This document shows, one piece after another, positions 15,932 to 24,872 of a DNA stretch of 64,000 nt (within the stretch, counting starts at the first letter, position 1; the number at the start of each line of letters is the position of its first letter). The notes beneath the pieces were generated by a model. It ran no database searches and was not told the origin of the DNA. It saw only the letters and a program-made list of their open reading frames with translations. The stretch is from Flavobacterium hydrocarbonoxydans (GTDB lineage: Bacteria > Bacteroidota > Bacteroidia > Flavobacteriales > Flavobacteriaceae), in contig NZ_WSTB01000004.1 of assembly GCF_009789235.1 (NCBI RefSeq), forward strand, positions 1-64,000, read 5' to 3'. The position numbers were made by a program, and so were the translations under genes.

Positions 15932-16987
15932 TCACAAAAACTCAAAAAAAGGTAAGAGGTCAAAGAATTCTAAATACAAAAGATGCAATTTTGGACTCAT
16001 AATTATTTTTCTAAAACTTACAGGAGTAAAACCATAAAATATCTTGAAAGCTGCTGAAAAATGTGACACATCCTTGTAACCACATTTATAAGCTACTTCG
16101 CTTACATTAGTAGTTTTGTTTTTAATGAGGTCTTTGGCATATTCCATTCGGAGTTTGGTGATATAGCTTTTTACCGTTGTTTTAAAACAAGCTTTGAATC
16201 CTTTTTTTAGTTTAAATTCATTAAGAGAAATTAATCTGGAAAGTTCAGCAAGCGTTGGGGCATTTGTAAAATTGGTATCAAGAATTTGTTTGGCCTCATG
16301 AAGTTTTTTCAGATCTTCCTGGTTAATAGAGGTCTGTTCTTGTGGTTTTTGTATCAAGGATTCTAACTGCAAGATCAAAAGTTCTTTTATTTTGGTTTCT
16401 AAGAACATTTTTTTCATAGCACCTTCGTATTGACAATTCACAATTTCATGAATAACCCATTGAATGCCGGGACTAAAGGAAACATATTTTGGAGTCAGGT
16501 AACCAGATTTTTTTTTAATAATATTGTTTGAGAAATTATGATGCAAATCCCAGTCCTCATTAATTAATTTGGCATAAAAATCTGGCGATAAAATAATTGA
16601 AATATAATTTATTTGCTCAAGTGAAGGTATTTTGAAAGTAGCATTGAAGTTGGTTGTATATAAAATATTATGAGTGTTTTCCTGGGTTATTTTATCGCTT
16701 TCGACATTGTTAACGTCGAATTCGATATTATTACAACAAATAAAATTCAGTATAATAGATTCTCCAGTTACTTTGAATTTTATAGTTTGCGGCTGCGAAA
16801 AATACATTTGAGTATTTGCAACAACAATTCCTTCACTTATTAAATTAGTACATTTTATAAAATCAAATTTGTCTTTTTTGATATTGACAATTTTTTCAAC
16901 AAAATGACTTTTTTTGTTGTATAAATCTCCGGTTTTCAATAGAAAAATCGGTTTTTCGTGTTTTACCAGTTTTAATTTTATCTTCAA
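15932..16987 (-). CDS. AraC family transcriptional regulator (PchR-like)
   Basis: A 351-residue regulator. The last ~110 residues are the two-HTH AraC domain: LKKLHEAKQILDTNFTNAP, LAELSRLISLNEFKLKKGFK, then VSEVAYKCGYKDVSHFSAAF and FYGFTPVSFR. The N-terminal ~220 residues are the ligand-sensing part and lack a membrane segment. Its closest pattern is the PchR-like group that responds to siderophores. The start is a TTG at 16987, since no in-frame ATG occurs until residue 61. It is divergent from the xusA-like receptor, and two direct repeats at 16985-17025 lie between them, one overlapping this start codon, so autoregulation is likely. Confidence 0.88.
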   Translation of the reverse strand: MKIKLKLVKHEKPIFLLKTGDLYNKKSHFVEKIVNIKKDKFDFIKCTNLISEGIVVANTQMYFSQPQTIKFKVTGESIILNFICCNNIEFDVNNVESDKITQENTHNILYTTNFNATFKIPSLEQINYISIILSPDFYAKLINEDWDLHHNFSNNIIKKKSGYLTPKYVSFSPGIQWVIHEIVNCQYEGAMKKMFLETKIKELLILQLESLIQKPQEQTSINQEDLKKLHEAKQILDTNFTNAPTLAELSRLISLNEFKLKKGFKACFKTTVKSYITKLRMEYAKDLIKNKTTNVSEVAYKCGYKDVSHFSAAFKIFYGFTPVSFRKIIMSPKLHLLYLEFFDLLPFFEFL

Positions 16988-17025
16988 AATAATAATCCGC
17001 TTTTACAAAATAATAATCCGTTTTT
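16985..17025 (+). promoter_or_regulatory. Tandem AraC-type operator
   Basis: Two direct repeats CAAAATAATAATCCG followed by pyrimidine and TTTT, at 16985-17004 and 17006-17025. The 21-bp period equals two helical turns, as expected for the two HTH pairs of an AraC dimer. The pair ends 27 bp before the -7 box at 17053. Confidence 0.7.
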
Positions 17026-17052
17026 CCCTATTTTTTTAATCTACACTAATGT

Positions 17053-17060
17053 TACTTTTG
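17053..17060 (+). promoter_or_regulatory. -7 box of the receptor operon
   Basis: TACTTTTG fits TAnnTTTG. There is no -33 TTG; the adjacent tandem operator suggests an activator-dependent promoter. It leaves a leader of roughly 60 nt. Confidence 0.55.
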
Positions 17061-17125
17061 CAGCAAATTTATTTATAATCAGTCTAATTAAAAATAAATT
17101 ACTGTTAAAAAATTAACTAAATATC

Positions 17126-19393
17126 ATGTGTAACAAACATATTTTTTCTTTTCTATTCATTTTAATGGCACTGACTGCATTTTCACAAGAGAATGTGGTT
17201 AAAGAAAAAGACAATAAAACCGAAAAAAAGGAAAAAAAAGAAAAAGAAAATTCTGAAGCAGAAACGCTGGAAAATGTAGAAGTAAAAGGCACCTCAAAAA
17301 AGAAAAAATTAGAAACGTCTGGTTTTGCTGTATCTATTATCCAAACCAAAGAAGCATCATTGAGAAATCTTACGACCAATGAATTATTAGACAGATCAGT
17401 TGGTGTTAGGGTACGACAAAACGGAGGAATAGGTTCTAATGTAGAGTACAATCTGAATGGGATGTCCGGAAGTGCCGTTGGAATATTTATCGATGGGATA
17501 GAAGCTTCGACCTACGGTCAGTCTTTCAATTTAAATAATATACCACCCTCTATGATCGAGCAAATTGAGGTGTACAAAGGTATTTTGCCTTCGCATTTAA
17601 CAGGTGATTATGTAGGTGGGGCGATTAACGTAGTATTAAAAAAAGGAGTGTCTCAAAATAGTGCAAATGCAGCAGTTTCTTATGGCTCATTTAATACTTT
17701 TCAATCGGATCTTGGTGTAACGTTTCGCGAAAAAAAATCAGGGTTATCGTTTAGAGGATCCGGTTTTTATACCTATACAGATAATAGTTTTGAAACCTGG
17801 GGGAGATCTACGACTTACGTAAATCATCTTCAACAAATCATCAGACCCTATCGGGCAAAAAGATTTAATAATACATATAAAAATATAGGTGGCCGTTTTG
17901 AAGTAGGTTTTACTGATACGAAATGGGCAGACCAATTTTTTATTGGATACAATGGTTCTAGTAACTATACCGAGATTCCACACGGGATAACAATGGCAGT
18001 GCCTTATGTAGGGCGATTTAATGAAACTAAAGCTCATGTATTTCTATTAAATTATAATAAGAAAGATTTCTTAACAAAAGATTTAGCTTTAAATATTAAT
18101 GCAGTAAGAAGCGAACGTAGTACGTATTTGCAGGATACTGTTAGTTATGCTTACAACTGGGATGGTACCATTAGAGAAGTTGTTGAATTTGGCGAAAGAG
18201 TTCCGCTGCGAACAAACGGAGGGCAACAGGGGCCAAAAGTCATTACGAATACCGATAGAAAAATCATCAATACGCGTTCTAATTTGGGCTATATGATTGC
18301 TGATGGACATCGTCTTTCTCTAAATCATAAATTCGAAGCCACCGACAGAAAAGATGAGGATTTATTAAACCCATCCAGCAGAGATCTAGCTACTAATAGT
18401 GTTGTCTCTAAGCATATTATTTCTATGAATTATGAGGCAGAGACTTTCAACAAGAAATTAAGAACCAATATTTTAGGAAAATATACCACAAATCGTACTA
18501 GACAAACAAGATCAGAAATTGTTACAAATGATGGTGTAAACTCCATTGTAAAAACAGATGTTAACACTTCAGATAATAATTTTGGCTACGGCGCAACTTT
18601 GTCTTATAATGTAATCCCTAAACTTTTTATTATTACTTCTACAGAGAACTCTTATATTATGCCTACTGAAGGACAAATGTTTGGAGCTCCTGAAATTAAT
18701 ATTTTGCCTAACCAGCAATTAGAACCAGAGAAAAATGTAAACTACAATTTAGGCTTTCGTTGGGGTGCATTAGATTTTGCTAAACACAGAATTTCATTTT
18801 ATGCGAATGTTTTTTGGCGAAATGGTTATAATAAAATTACACAACAAGTTGTAGATGTGTCAGAAATAGAAGATGAAGCTGATGCGGATATTCAAACAAC
18901 ACGTTATGTAAATCTAGGAAAAACACAATCTCGTGGTTTTGAAGCAGAAATTATCTATATCTACAATAATAGATTAAATGCTTCTTTGAATTTTTCCAAA
19001 TTCAACAACTTATTTAAACAAGAATTAGACAATAATGGTAATCCCCATAGCTTTTTAGGACAGCAGGTACCTAACGAACCATATTTTACAGTTAATGCTA
19101 ATTTTCAGTATAGGTTCAATGATGTTTTTCAGAAGAAATCGATACTTAATGCCTACTACAACACAGGGTATGTAGGTGAATATTATATAGTTTGGGGTCA
19201 GCCAGAATGGTCTTTAACTCCAAGTCAGTTTACACATGATTTGGGTGTGAGTTATCGTTTTCCTTCCCAAAAACTTGTGGCTAGTGTAGATGTAAAAAAC
19301 CTGTTTGATGCAGAAATCTATGACAATTTTGCCATTCAAAAACCAGGAAGAGGAATCTATTTCAAATTGAATTACACATTTAGTAAATTTTAA
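17126..19393 (+). CDS. TonB-dependent siderophore-type receptor (XusA-like)
   Basis: A 755-residue outer-membrane receptor. A signal peptide ends near residue 20 (TAFSQ), followed by an unusual lysine/glutamate-rich stretch (residues ~24-48), a TonB box-like LENVEVKGT, plug domain (SVGVRVRQNGGIGSN, FIDGIEASTYG, GGAINVVLKKG) and barrel ending in the aromatic FKLNYTFSKF. It lacks the carboxypeptidase-like front domain of many Bacteroidota receptors. The following gene encodes a DUF4374 lipoprotein 20 bp away, the same pairing as xusA-xusB of Bacteroides thetaiotaomicron, which take up other microbes' siderophores. The divergent AraC regulator fits iron/siderophore control. The ligand is inferred. 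Confidence 0.85.
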   Translation: MCNKHIFSFLFILMALTAFSQENVVKEKDNKTEKKEKKEKENSEAETLENVEVKGTSKKKKLETSGFAVSIIQTKEASLRNLTTNELLDRSVGVRVRQNGGIGSNVEYNLNGMSGSAVGIFIDGIEASTYGQSFNLNNIPPSMIEQIEVYKGILPSHLTGDYVGGAINVVLKKGVSQNSANAAVSYGSFNTFQSDLGVTFREKKSGLSFRGSGFYTYTDNSFETWGRSTTYVNHLQQIIRPYRAKRFNNTYKNIGGRFEVGFTDTKWADQFFIGYNGSSNYTEIPHGITMAVPYVGRFNETKAHVFLLNYNKKDFLTKDLALNINAVRSERSTYLQDTVSYAYNWDGTIREVVEFGERVPLRTNGGQQGPKVITNTDRKIINTRSNLGYMIADGHRLSLNHKFEATDRKDEDLLNPSSRDLATNSVVSKHIISMNYEAETFNKKLRTNILGKYTTNRTRQTRSEIVTNDGVNSIVKTDVNTSDNNFGYGATLSYNVIPKLFIITSTENSYIMPTEGQMFGAPEINILPNQQLEPEKNVNYNLGFRWGALDFAKHRISFYANVFWRNGYNKITQQVVDVSEIEDEADADIQTTRYVNLGKTQSRGFEAEIIYIYNNRLNASLNFSKFNNLFKQELDNNGNPHSFLGQQVPNEPYFTVNANFQYRFNDVFQKKSILNAYYNTGYVGEYYIVWGQPEWSLTPSQFTHDLGVSYRFPSQKLVASVDVKNLFDAEIYDNFAIQKPGRGIYFKLNYTFSKF

Positions 19394-19413
19394 TAATCAA
19401 ATTAATATATATC

Positions 19414-20814
19414 ATGAAAAAAAAACTATTTAAAATAGCATTATTGAGTACCGTTATGGCTGCTTTTACATTAGGAAGCTGTAGCAATGACGACAACGAT
19501 TCAGACCCGGTGGTAACACCACCAGTAGAAGAAGACACTCGTTGGATTACAGTAACAGGATCTTTTCCTGACGCAGGAGGAACTGCGGGTAATGGAGGAA
19601 CGCGTGCTTACGCTATCACACCAGAAAATGCTGCAAACCCAGACTATGTTGTAGATCTTTTTAAAATGGATGGAGAGAAATATGTCGAAGGTTTTGCTTT
19701 AAAATCAAGCCGTACTGCCCGCGTTCAAGCTTCTGCAGATGGTAAATTTTTGTACAACATACAATATACAGGAACAGAAGGTGGTGTATTTAATAAATAC
19801 AGTGTTTCAGGAGCAGGAAAATATGAAGAAGTTGGTTATGAACTAAACACGTCTGTTATTTTAGGAACTTCTCCTCGTTGGGTTAAAGCTGCAGAAGGTA
19901 TTGGTGTTGGTGTTTCTTTTGGTGAAGCTTTAGAACCATATACAGGTTCAGCTCCTAATTATGTGTACCGTCATCCAAAAGGTAAAATTAAAATCGCAAA
20001 CATAGACTTAAACAATACAGCGATTACGAATACTGGAAATATTGATGTAAATCTTGGAGCAGAATTAGAGGCACAAGGCTATCACGTATGGAGAGCCGAT
20101 GTACCGGTATTAAATCAGGCTAAAGACAAACTATATATTGGTTTAGGTGTTAGAAGACATAATGTAAACGGTACTGTTACAACAAATGCAAATACTGGAG
20201 CTATCTCGGGCTGGGAGACTACTACCGAAAGAACTATAGGTACACTTACCTATGTGGTAGATTATCCGTCTTTGAAGAATCCAAAAATAATTACATCTTC
20301 AAAAGCAATTACAGACAATCTTTCTTATCGTACCATGACACAATACGTAGGTACTGATGGAAATATTTATCAGGCTGCAACTACTATGGGAAGTGGACAC
20401 CAGATATTACGTATCAGTAAAACAACTAATGATTATGATAATGATTATGATTTTAGTTTAAATGCAGCTCTTGGTATTGATGATGCCGGAATTAGAGCGT
20501 GGACTTACATAAAAGACGGTGTTGGTGTGGTTTTATACACAAGAAAAAACACTGCAGGCGGTTATTTAGCATTAATAAATCTAAATGATAAAACAGCAGT
20601 TAAATTAACGACAGAAATTGAAACAGACGCTGCATTATCAACAACTTTAGGGCAGTTCCAAAACATTGGTCTTGTTGGAGACAATGTATATCTTCCTTTA
20701 ACTCCTGCAGGAAAAGATGGTAATATTTACATTGTTGACTGGAAAGCTAAAACAATCAAAAAAGGAGCAAAATTAAAAGCTGCTTCTGGAAGTTTTTACT
20801 TAGGTGCTTATTAA
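19414..20814 (+). CDS. DUF4374 lipoprotein (XusB-like siderophore-binding)
   Basis: A 466-residue lipoprotein (lipobox LGSC, C23), followed by an acidic D/N-rich linker and a propeller-like body starting TRWITVTGSFPDAGG. The family, DUF4374, includes XusB of Bacteroides, a surface siderophore-binding beta-propeller that works with XusA. Repeats such as ADGKFLYNIQY, YIGLGVRRHN and DGNIYQAA fit propeller blades. It is co-transcribed with the receptor upstream. The third Bacteroides partner, a PepSY-type membrane protein (XusC), is not present here: a terminator follows and the next gene is on the other strand. Confidence 0.83.
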   Translation: MKKKLFKIALLSTVMAAFTLGSCSNDDNDSDPVVTPPVEEDTRWITVTGSFPDAGGTAGNGGTRAYAITPENAANPDYVVDLFKMDGEKYVEGFALKSSRTARVQASADGKFLYNIQYTGTEGGVFNKYSVSGAGKYEEVGYELNTSVILGTSPRWVKAAEGIGVGVSFGEALEPYTGSAPNYVYRHPKGKIKIANIDLNNTAITNTGNIDVNLGAELEAQGYHVWRADVPVLNQAKDKLYIGLGVRRHNVNGTVTTNANTGAISGWETTTERTIGTLTYVVDYPSLKNPKIITSSKAITDNLSYRTMTQYVGTDGNIYQAATTMGSGHQILRISKTTNDYDNDYDFSLNAALGIDDAGIRAWTYIKDGVGVVLYTRKNTAGGYLALINLNDKTAVKLTTEIETDAALSTTLGQFQNIGLVGDNVYLPLTPAGKDGNIYIVDWKAKTIKKGAKLKAASGSFYLGAY

Positions 20815-20837
20815 GAAATAAAAAGCATGTAAAATGT

Positions 20838-20876
20838 AAAAAGTCTTAAGCTCTAATTAGAACTTAAGACTTTTTT
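20838..20876. terminator. Bidirectional terminator
   Basis: AAAAAGTCTTAAG and CTTAAGACTTTTTT form a perfect stem with a 12-nt loop between the convergent DUF4374 and PH/SHOCT genes. Confidence 0.9.
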
Positions 20877-20917
20877 ATTTTTAGGATGTAAACCTTTTAC
20901 CTCTCACCAATTACATT

Positions 20918-21631
20918 TTACATATAACTTAAAATCTCTTTTTTATAAGTGTCGTATTCTCCCTGAAGAATCAATCCGTTGTCAAGCAGTTTTTTGTAAT
21001 TCTGTAATTTATCAAACAGTTCTTCTTTAGATAAGTCACTTAATTTTCGTTCTCCGGTAGAGGTTGGTGCTGGCTGAACAGGCTCGTAAGTTTCATAAGA
21101 TGGAGTGGCTGCAGGAATGATTTCTGCAAAATTTGTTACTTCTTCAGTTTCTACTTCTTCAATTTCCTCATCAAAGTTATTTTCAGTATCGATTGGTTTT
21201 GCAGTTTCAAAAGCCGGGGCTTCAATTATTACTGGATTTTTAAACAATTCCAATTGCTCTTTTGCGTACGTATAGATTTTTCTGGCTTGAATCTTCGGAA
21301 TATAATCGATAGAAATAGATAAATCAGTATTGGTATTAAATGAAAATTCAGAACCCAGAATATTTTCTTTCACAAAAGCGGCTGCGACATCATCCCAGGT
21401 ATAATCTGTAAAATCCATTGATAATCCTAAATTTTTAGGTTTACAAATAATGATTCTTCGGTTCGTTAACACAATACTATCCGGAAAAACAGTAATCGCT
21501 GGCTTTTTTTGAACGGCGATATAGCCAATTTCTTCGTTTTTCATCAATAAATCATTCAGTTTCGAAGTGATTTTTTCGATGGCTTTCGGGTCTTGTTCTT
21601 CGTTCAGAAATTTTTTAAATTGTTCTTTCAT
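20918..21631 (-). CDS. Bacterial PH-domain and SHOCT-domain protein
   Basis: A 237-residue cytosolic protein. Residues ~30-130 look like a bacterial pleckstrin-homology domain (IGYIAVQKKPAITVFPDSIVLTNRRIIICK, then DFTDYTWDDV). A glutamate- and proline-rich linker (about 135-195) follows. The last ~40 residues form a SHOCT helix pair (LSDLSKEELFDKLQNYKKLLDNGLILQGEYDTYKKEIL). SHOCT domains are oligomerisation modules. Function unknown. It is last in a leftward series with the MmcQ, DUF4260 and GNAT genes, but the 71-bp gap before it may hold its own promoter. Confidence 0.8.
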   Translation of the reverse strand: MKEQFKKFLNEEQDPKAIEKITSKLNDLLMKNEEIGYIAVQKKPAITVFPDSIVLTNRRIIICKPKNLGLSMDFTDYTWDDVAAAFVKENILGSEFSFNTNTDLSISIDYIPKIQARKIYTYAKEQLELFKNPVIIEAPAFETAKPIDTENNFDEEIEEVETEEVTNFAEIIPAATPSYETYEPVQPAPTSTGERKLSDLSKEELFDKLQNYKKLLDNGLILQGEYDTYKKEILSYM

Positions 21632-21702
21632 GTTTTATAAGTTGCTAAGTTACAAAGTAACCGAGTTGCTAATTGTAATGTCTGTCTCTACAAATGTAAT
21701 GC

Positions 21703-22074
21703 CTAATTTTCTAATTCGATAATTTCATTCTGAATTTTCTTTGTCAAACTTTTGAAAACCAAATCGTACGAATGATCGATCAATTCTTTTATAAAAGAAG
21801 TTGATAAATTTCCGTTTAAGGCAATGGTGTTCCAATGTACTTTGCTCATGTGATAGCCAGGTTTTATCTCGTCATATTCGGCTCTTAATTCCTGCGCACG
21901 TTCAGGATCACACTTTAAATTGACAGATGGTTCATTTTTTTCCCACTGTGATAAAGACGATAAAGCAAACATTTTTCCGCCCACTTTAAATACCAAAGTA
22001 TCTTCATCAAAAGGAAAATGTTCCGAAACTCCTTTTTTCGACAGGCAATATTCGTAATAAGTTTCTAAATTCAT
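21703..22074 (-). CDS. MmcQ/YjbR family protein
   Basis: A 123-residue cytosolic protein of the MmcQ/YjbR (cyaY-like fold) family. Diagnostic parts: YCLSKKGVSEHFPFDEDTLVFKVGGKMFAL, VNLKCDPERAQELR and GYHMSKVHWNTI. Family members have a DNA-binding-protein-like fold but no settled role. The ATG overlaps the stop of the DUF4260 gene (ATGA-type, 22071-22074), so the two are translationally coupled. Confidence 0.9.
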   Translation of the reverse strand: MNLETYYEYCLSKKGVSEHFPFDEDTLVFKVGGKMFALSSLSQWEKNEPSVNLKCDPERAQELRAEYDEIKPGYHMSKVHWNTIALNGNLSTSFIKELIDHSYDLVFKSLTKKIQNEIIELEN

Positions 22075-22433
22075 ACTGTATTGTTTTTTCCAATTTTACC
22101 TAAATGAGTATCCTGAAATCCTGTTTCATATTTTAATCCGTAACCAAACATTCTATCCATTGCAGCGTGTGAAAATAGAATAATTCCGGACAATTGCAAA
22201 ATTTCAATTTTTAAATAACAGCCTAAAATATACAGGATAATGCCGATTCCCTTATGATGAAAAGCATTGTAGAAATAAGCACCACTTTTATTACCAAAGA
22301 TATAACCCAGCATCGATAAATCTGGGGCTAAGATTAAAGCTAAAAACCACCACCATTCATAACTCAAAAGACTAAACAAATAGATGCCGAGTACAAATAA
22401 GCTTAATTCTTCTAGTTTAATAATTGTCTTCAT
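22071..22433 (-). CDS. DUF4260 family membrane protein
   Basis: A 120-residue inner-membrane protein with about four hydrophobic segments. Motifs APDLSMLGYIFGNKSGAYFYNAFHH and HAAMDRMFGYGLKY match DUF4260. No biochemical role is known. It overlaps both neighbours by four bases (GNAT upstream, MmcQ downstream), showing a tightly coupled three-gene operon. Confidence 0.88.
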   Translation of the reverse strand: MKTIIKLEELSLFVLGIYLFSLLSYEWWWFLALILAPDLSMLGYIFGNKSGAYFYNAFHHKGIGIILYILGCYLKIEILQLSGIILFSHAAMDRMFGYGLKYETGFQDTHLGKIGKNNTV

Positions 22434-22843
22434 AGTTTCTTCTCCATTAATTTCTCCGGATGTGCCAATGCCTTAAAACCAAATTTTTCATATAAAAAAT
22501 GAGCATCTGTTGTGCCTAAACGCCAAAGTTGAATTTTTTGAAGCTGAGGTTCGTTCATCATTTTTTCAATTAAAATGGATGAATATCCTTTTCCGCGATG
22601 TTCTTCGGTTATAAAAACATCCATTACATAACCAAAAACCACATAATCTGTAATGACTCTCGCAAAGCCAATTTGTTGATCATTTAAATAAATTCCAAAG
22701 CAAACCGAAGCTTCAATAGCAATTTGTACTTCTTCGATCGTTCGCGGCGCTGCCCAATAAATATCTTTTAGAAAATTTTGTATAAACGGAACATCAAGTT
22801 TGTTTTTGTCGGTTGAAACCGTAATAATATCTTGCAACACCAT
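22430..22843 (-). CDS. GNAT family N-acetyltransferase
   Basis: A 137-residue GNAT acyltransferase. The acetyl-CoA binding motif is DVFITEEHRGKGYSSILIEKMM (Q/R-x-x-G-x-G/A version RGKGYS) around residues 75-96; the C-terminal part LWRLGTTDAHFLYEKFGFKAL is typical. Small size and lack of extra domains fit a family acting on small molecules; the acceptor is unknown. First gene of the operon that continues with DUF4260 and MmcQ. Confidence 0.9.
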   Translation of the reverse strand: MVLQDIITVSTDKNKLDVPFIQNFLKDIYWAAPRTIEEVQIAIEASVCFGIYLNDQQIGFARVITDYVVFGYVMDVFITEEHRGKGYSSILIEKMMNEPQLQKIQLWRLGTTDAHFLYEKFGFKALAHPEKLMEKKL

Positions 22844-22891
22844 AATTTATTTGTAGTTTCTTAAATGTCCTTTCAGTTTATTAAAAGCAAT

Positions 22892-23956
22892 TTACATATT
22901 TATTTTTGTACTGATTTTATCAATTGGTTTTTTAATAAAATCGGGAGCATCAAACCGGTAACCAAAATATAATAAACCGAAAACTTTATCATTAGAAATC
23001 ACGGTATTTTTATCCTCATTGTAAGAACTTGCACTGAAATTTAAACTGGCTCCAAAAAGAATCCTGTCTGAATTAAACCCCAATTTTAAACCGCCATCAA
23101 GATTTTTGGTAAAATAATTATTTCGCTCAACACTCTCCACTCCTGAGTCTGTGCTTTTATCTTTCAGGAATTTGACACCAAGTGATGGCGAAAGATTTGC
23201 CGCAATATAAAATTGTTTTCGAATGATAAAATTGTAATAATAACCAGCTCCTAATCGAATGTCGTATTCGTCTTGTTTACCTTGCAAATTCTCTGTTTTT
23301 GAAGTAATTCTGTTATAAGTGTAGGCCAAAGAGGGTATAAAACTTCCTGTGCTCTTTTTTTGCCACTCAGTAAAAGAAGTGATGCTTTTTAAAGAAAATT
23401 TTGGATTAAAAATATAAGAAGTTGACATTCCGTAATAGGTAGATTTGAAATCCGGAAATTGCAAATAAGGATCTTTTCCTTCCGTCCAATTCGGGTCAAA
23501 ATCGCTCATATTGGCAACATAATAACCTTTCGTCTTGCTGTATTGAGCGGTTTGAAGCCATCTGCCAAGAAAAAACCGGAAATTGTAATCGGAGAAAGTT
23601 GATTTTCCTTTTAGATTTTCATCTTTATTCCCTACAAAAAACTTCGGATAAAAACCGTAGCTAAAACCTATGAATTTATAATCTACAGCCAGAAAAAGTT
23701 TGTAGTTATTATTGGTTTCCAAATCCAGATTAGCGCCGTTTTTTTCGTTTAAATAATAAGCGTCGGTTTGTGTGCTCAGATTCGCTCTAATCATAATTTT
23801 ATCCGGGTAAAATATAAAATTAACAGTATCTTTTTCGGTTTTATCTTGTCCAAAAACGATTAAAGTATTCAGAAGAAAAAAGAGTATATAAAAGTGTAAC
23901 CCGGAATGAGTCGCGTAAATTTGTTTTGAATCCTGGTGTCTATTGGTTTTCAACAC
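22892..23956 (-). CDS. DUF4421 family outer-membrane protein
   Basis: A 354-residue protein with a signal segment HFYILFFLLNTLIVFGQ ending near residue 37, then alternating beta-strand sequence (IMIRANLSTQTDAYYL, LAVDYKFIGFSYGFYPKF, YYFGYRFDAP) typical of DUF4421, predicted outer-membrane beta-barrels of Bacteroidota. Function unknown. The start is unclear: the frame opens with GTG (23956) and TTG (23953) codons, and no ATG precedes the signal segment. Confidence 0.75.
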   Translation of the reverse strand: MLKTNRHQDSKQIYATHSGLHFYILFFLLNTLIVFGQDKTEKDTVNFIFYPDKIMIRANLSTQTDAYYLNEKNGANLDLETNNNYKLFLAVDYKFIGFSYGFYPKFFVGNKDENLKGKSTFSDYNFRFFLGRWLQTAQYSKTKGYYVANMSDFDPNWTEGKDPYLQFPDFKSTYYGMSTSYIFNPKFSLKSITSFTEWQKKSTGSFIPSLAYTYNRITSKTENLQGKQDEYDIRLGAGYYYNFIIRKQFYIAANLSPSLGVKFLKDKSTDSGVESVERNNYFTKNLDGGLKLGFNSDRILFGASLNFSASSYNEDKNTVISNDKVFGLLYFGYRFDAPDFIKKPIDKISTKINM

Positions 23957-24012
23957 AAAGTAGTTTTTATTAGTACTATAAAACTACTCATTAAAAATCA
24001 AATTACAAGCAC

Positions 24013-24792
24013 TTATTTCAAATTTGAAACGGCGTATAAAACAGGTTTACTCGGGCTTGCATCATTCTCAAAAGAAGCAATTTGAAGATTCAAAAAGTAA
24101 TTCCCGTCTTCGATTTCGTCAGGTACAAAAACCATTTCGGTAATCGTAGCTTCTAATCGCGCATCAGGATTTAGATTGTAGGTGTCTTTTACATTCCAAA
24201 ATGCCTTATGCGCCAATAATTTTCCTTCGTCATGTTCTCTGTCAACACTTGGTAAATCAATTAATAAATGTTGGATTTCGCTTTCGCGGATGAAAATCGC
24301 CGCTTCCTCAGATAAATAGGGCGGATTGGTATTGGAGTATTTTCTTGATTTTTTGGCAGCCTGATTTGGAAGTGTTCTGATGATTAAAGCTTCAGTTTTT
24401 GTCTTGAACGAAGTCGAAATGTTCATTGCTTTTTCAACTTGTTTTTTGGTAATCACCAAATCTTCCCCAATTTTTTCAGATTCAATTGTAATGAGTTTTG
24501 CAGTAAAAAAAAACTGTTTTAAACATTGATTAATGCTATAAAAATCATTGGTAATATGACCCAAACATTCTGTATGAGTGCCATGTCCGTGCGGATTAAA
24601 AAAGATATTATTAAAATTAGTCGAAGATTTTCCTTCCGAAACTTTTCCAACCCAATCACCAAAAACCACCGGTTCAATAACTGGTTTTTCGATATACCAG
24701 GCAATCGGATTTTCATCTGTATTTGTTAATGGAATTGAGATATCAATTGGTTTTGATAAGTCTATTTCGAAGTTGTTGATTTTTGCTAGCAC
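24013..24792 (-). CDS. Cyclase family protein (kynurenine formamidase-like)
   Basis: A 259-residue metal-dependent hydrolase of the cyclase family. The first metal motif FNPHGHGTHTECLGH (residues ~68-82) corresponds to the family's HxGTHxDxPxH; IIRTLPN, LLIDLPSVDREHDEGKLLAHKAFW (second metal region) and the closing FVPDEIEDGNYFLNLQI follow. Kynurenine formamidase is the best-known activity, but kynurenine pathway genes are not nearby. The start is GTG at 24792. It sits between hemW and a DUF4421 gene. Confidence 0.82.
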   Translation of the reverse strand: MLAKINNFEIDLSKPIDISIPLTNTDENPIAWYIEKPVIEPVVFGDWVGKVSEGKSSTNFNNIFFNPHGHGTHTECLGHITNDFYSINQCLKQFFFTAKLITIESEKIGEDLVITKKQVEKAMNISTSFKTKTEALIIRTLPNQAAKKSRKYSNTNPPYLSEEAAIFIRESEIQHLLIDLPSVDREHDEGKLLAHKAFWNVKDTYNLNPDARLEATITEMVFVPDEIEDGNYFLNLQIASFENDASPSKPVLYAVSNLK

Positions 24793-24805
24793 AAATTAAA
24801 GTTTT

Positions 24806-24868
24806 TATGCCGCAAAGACTCGAAGTCACAAAGTTTAAATAATTTGCGCCTTTGTGCCTTAGTGGCTA
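24806..24868. repeat. Word-like intergenic repeat
   Basis: The gap between hemW and the cyclase gene contains GCAAAGACTCGAAGTCACAAAG and GCGCCTTTGTGCCTTAGTGGC in inverted arrangement, members of the CTTTGTG-type text repeats seen across the window. Confidence 0.55.
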
Positions 24869-24872
24869 ATTT

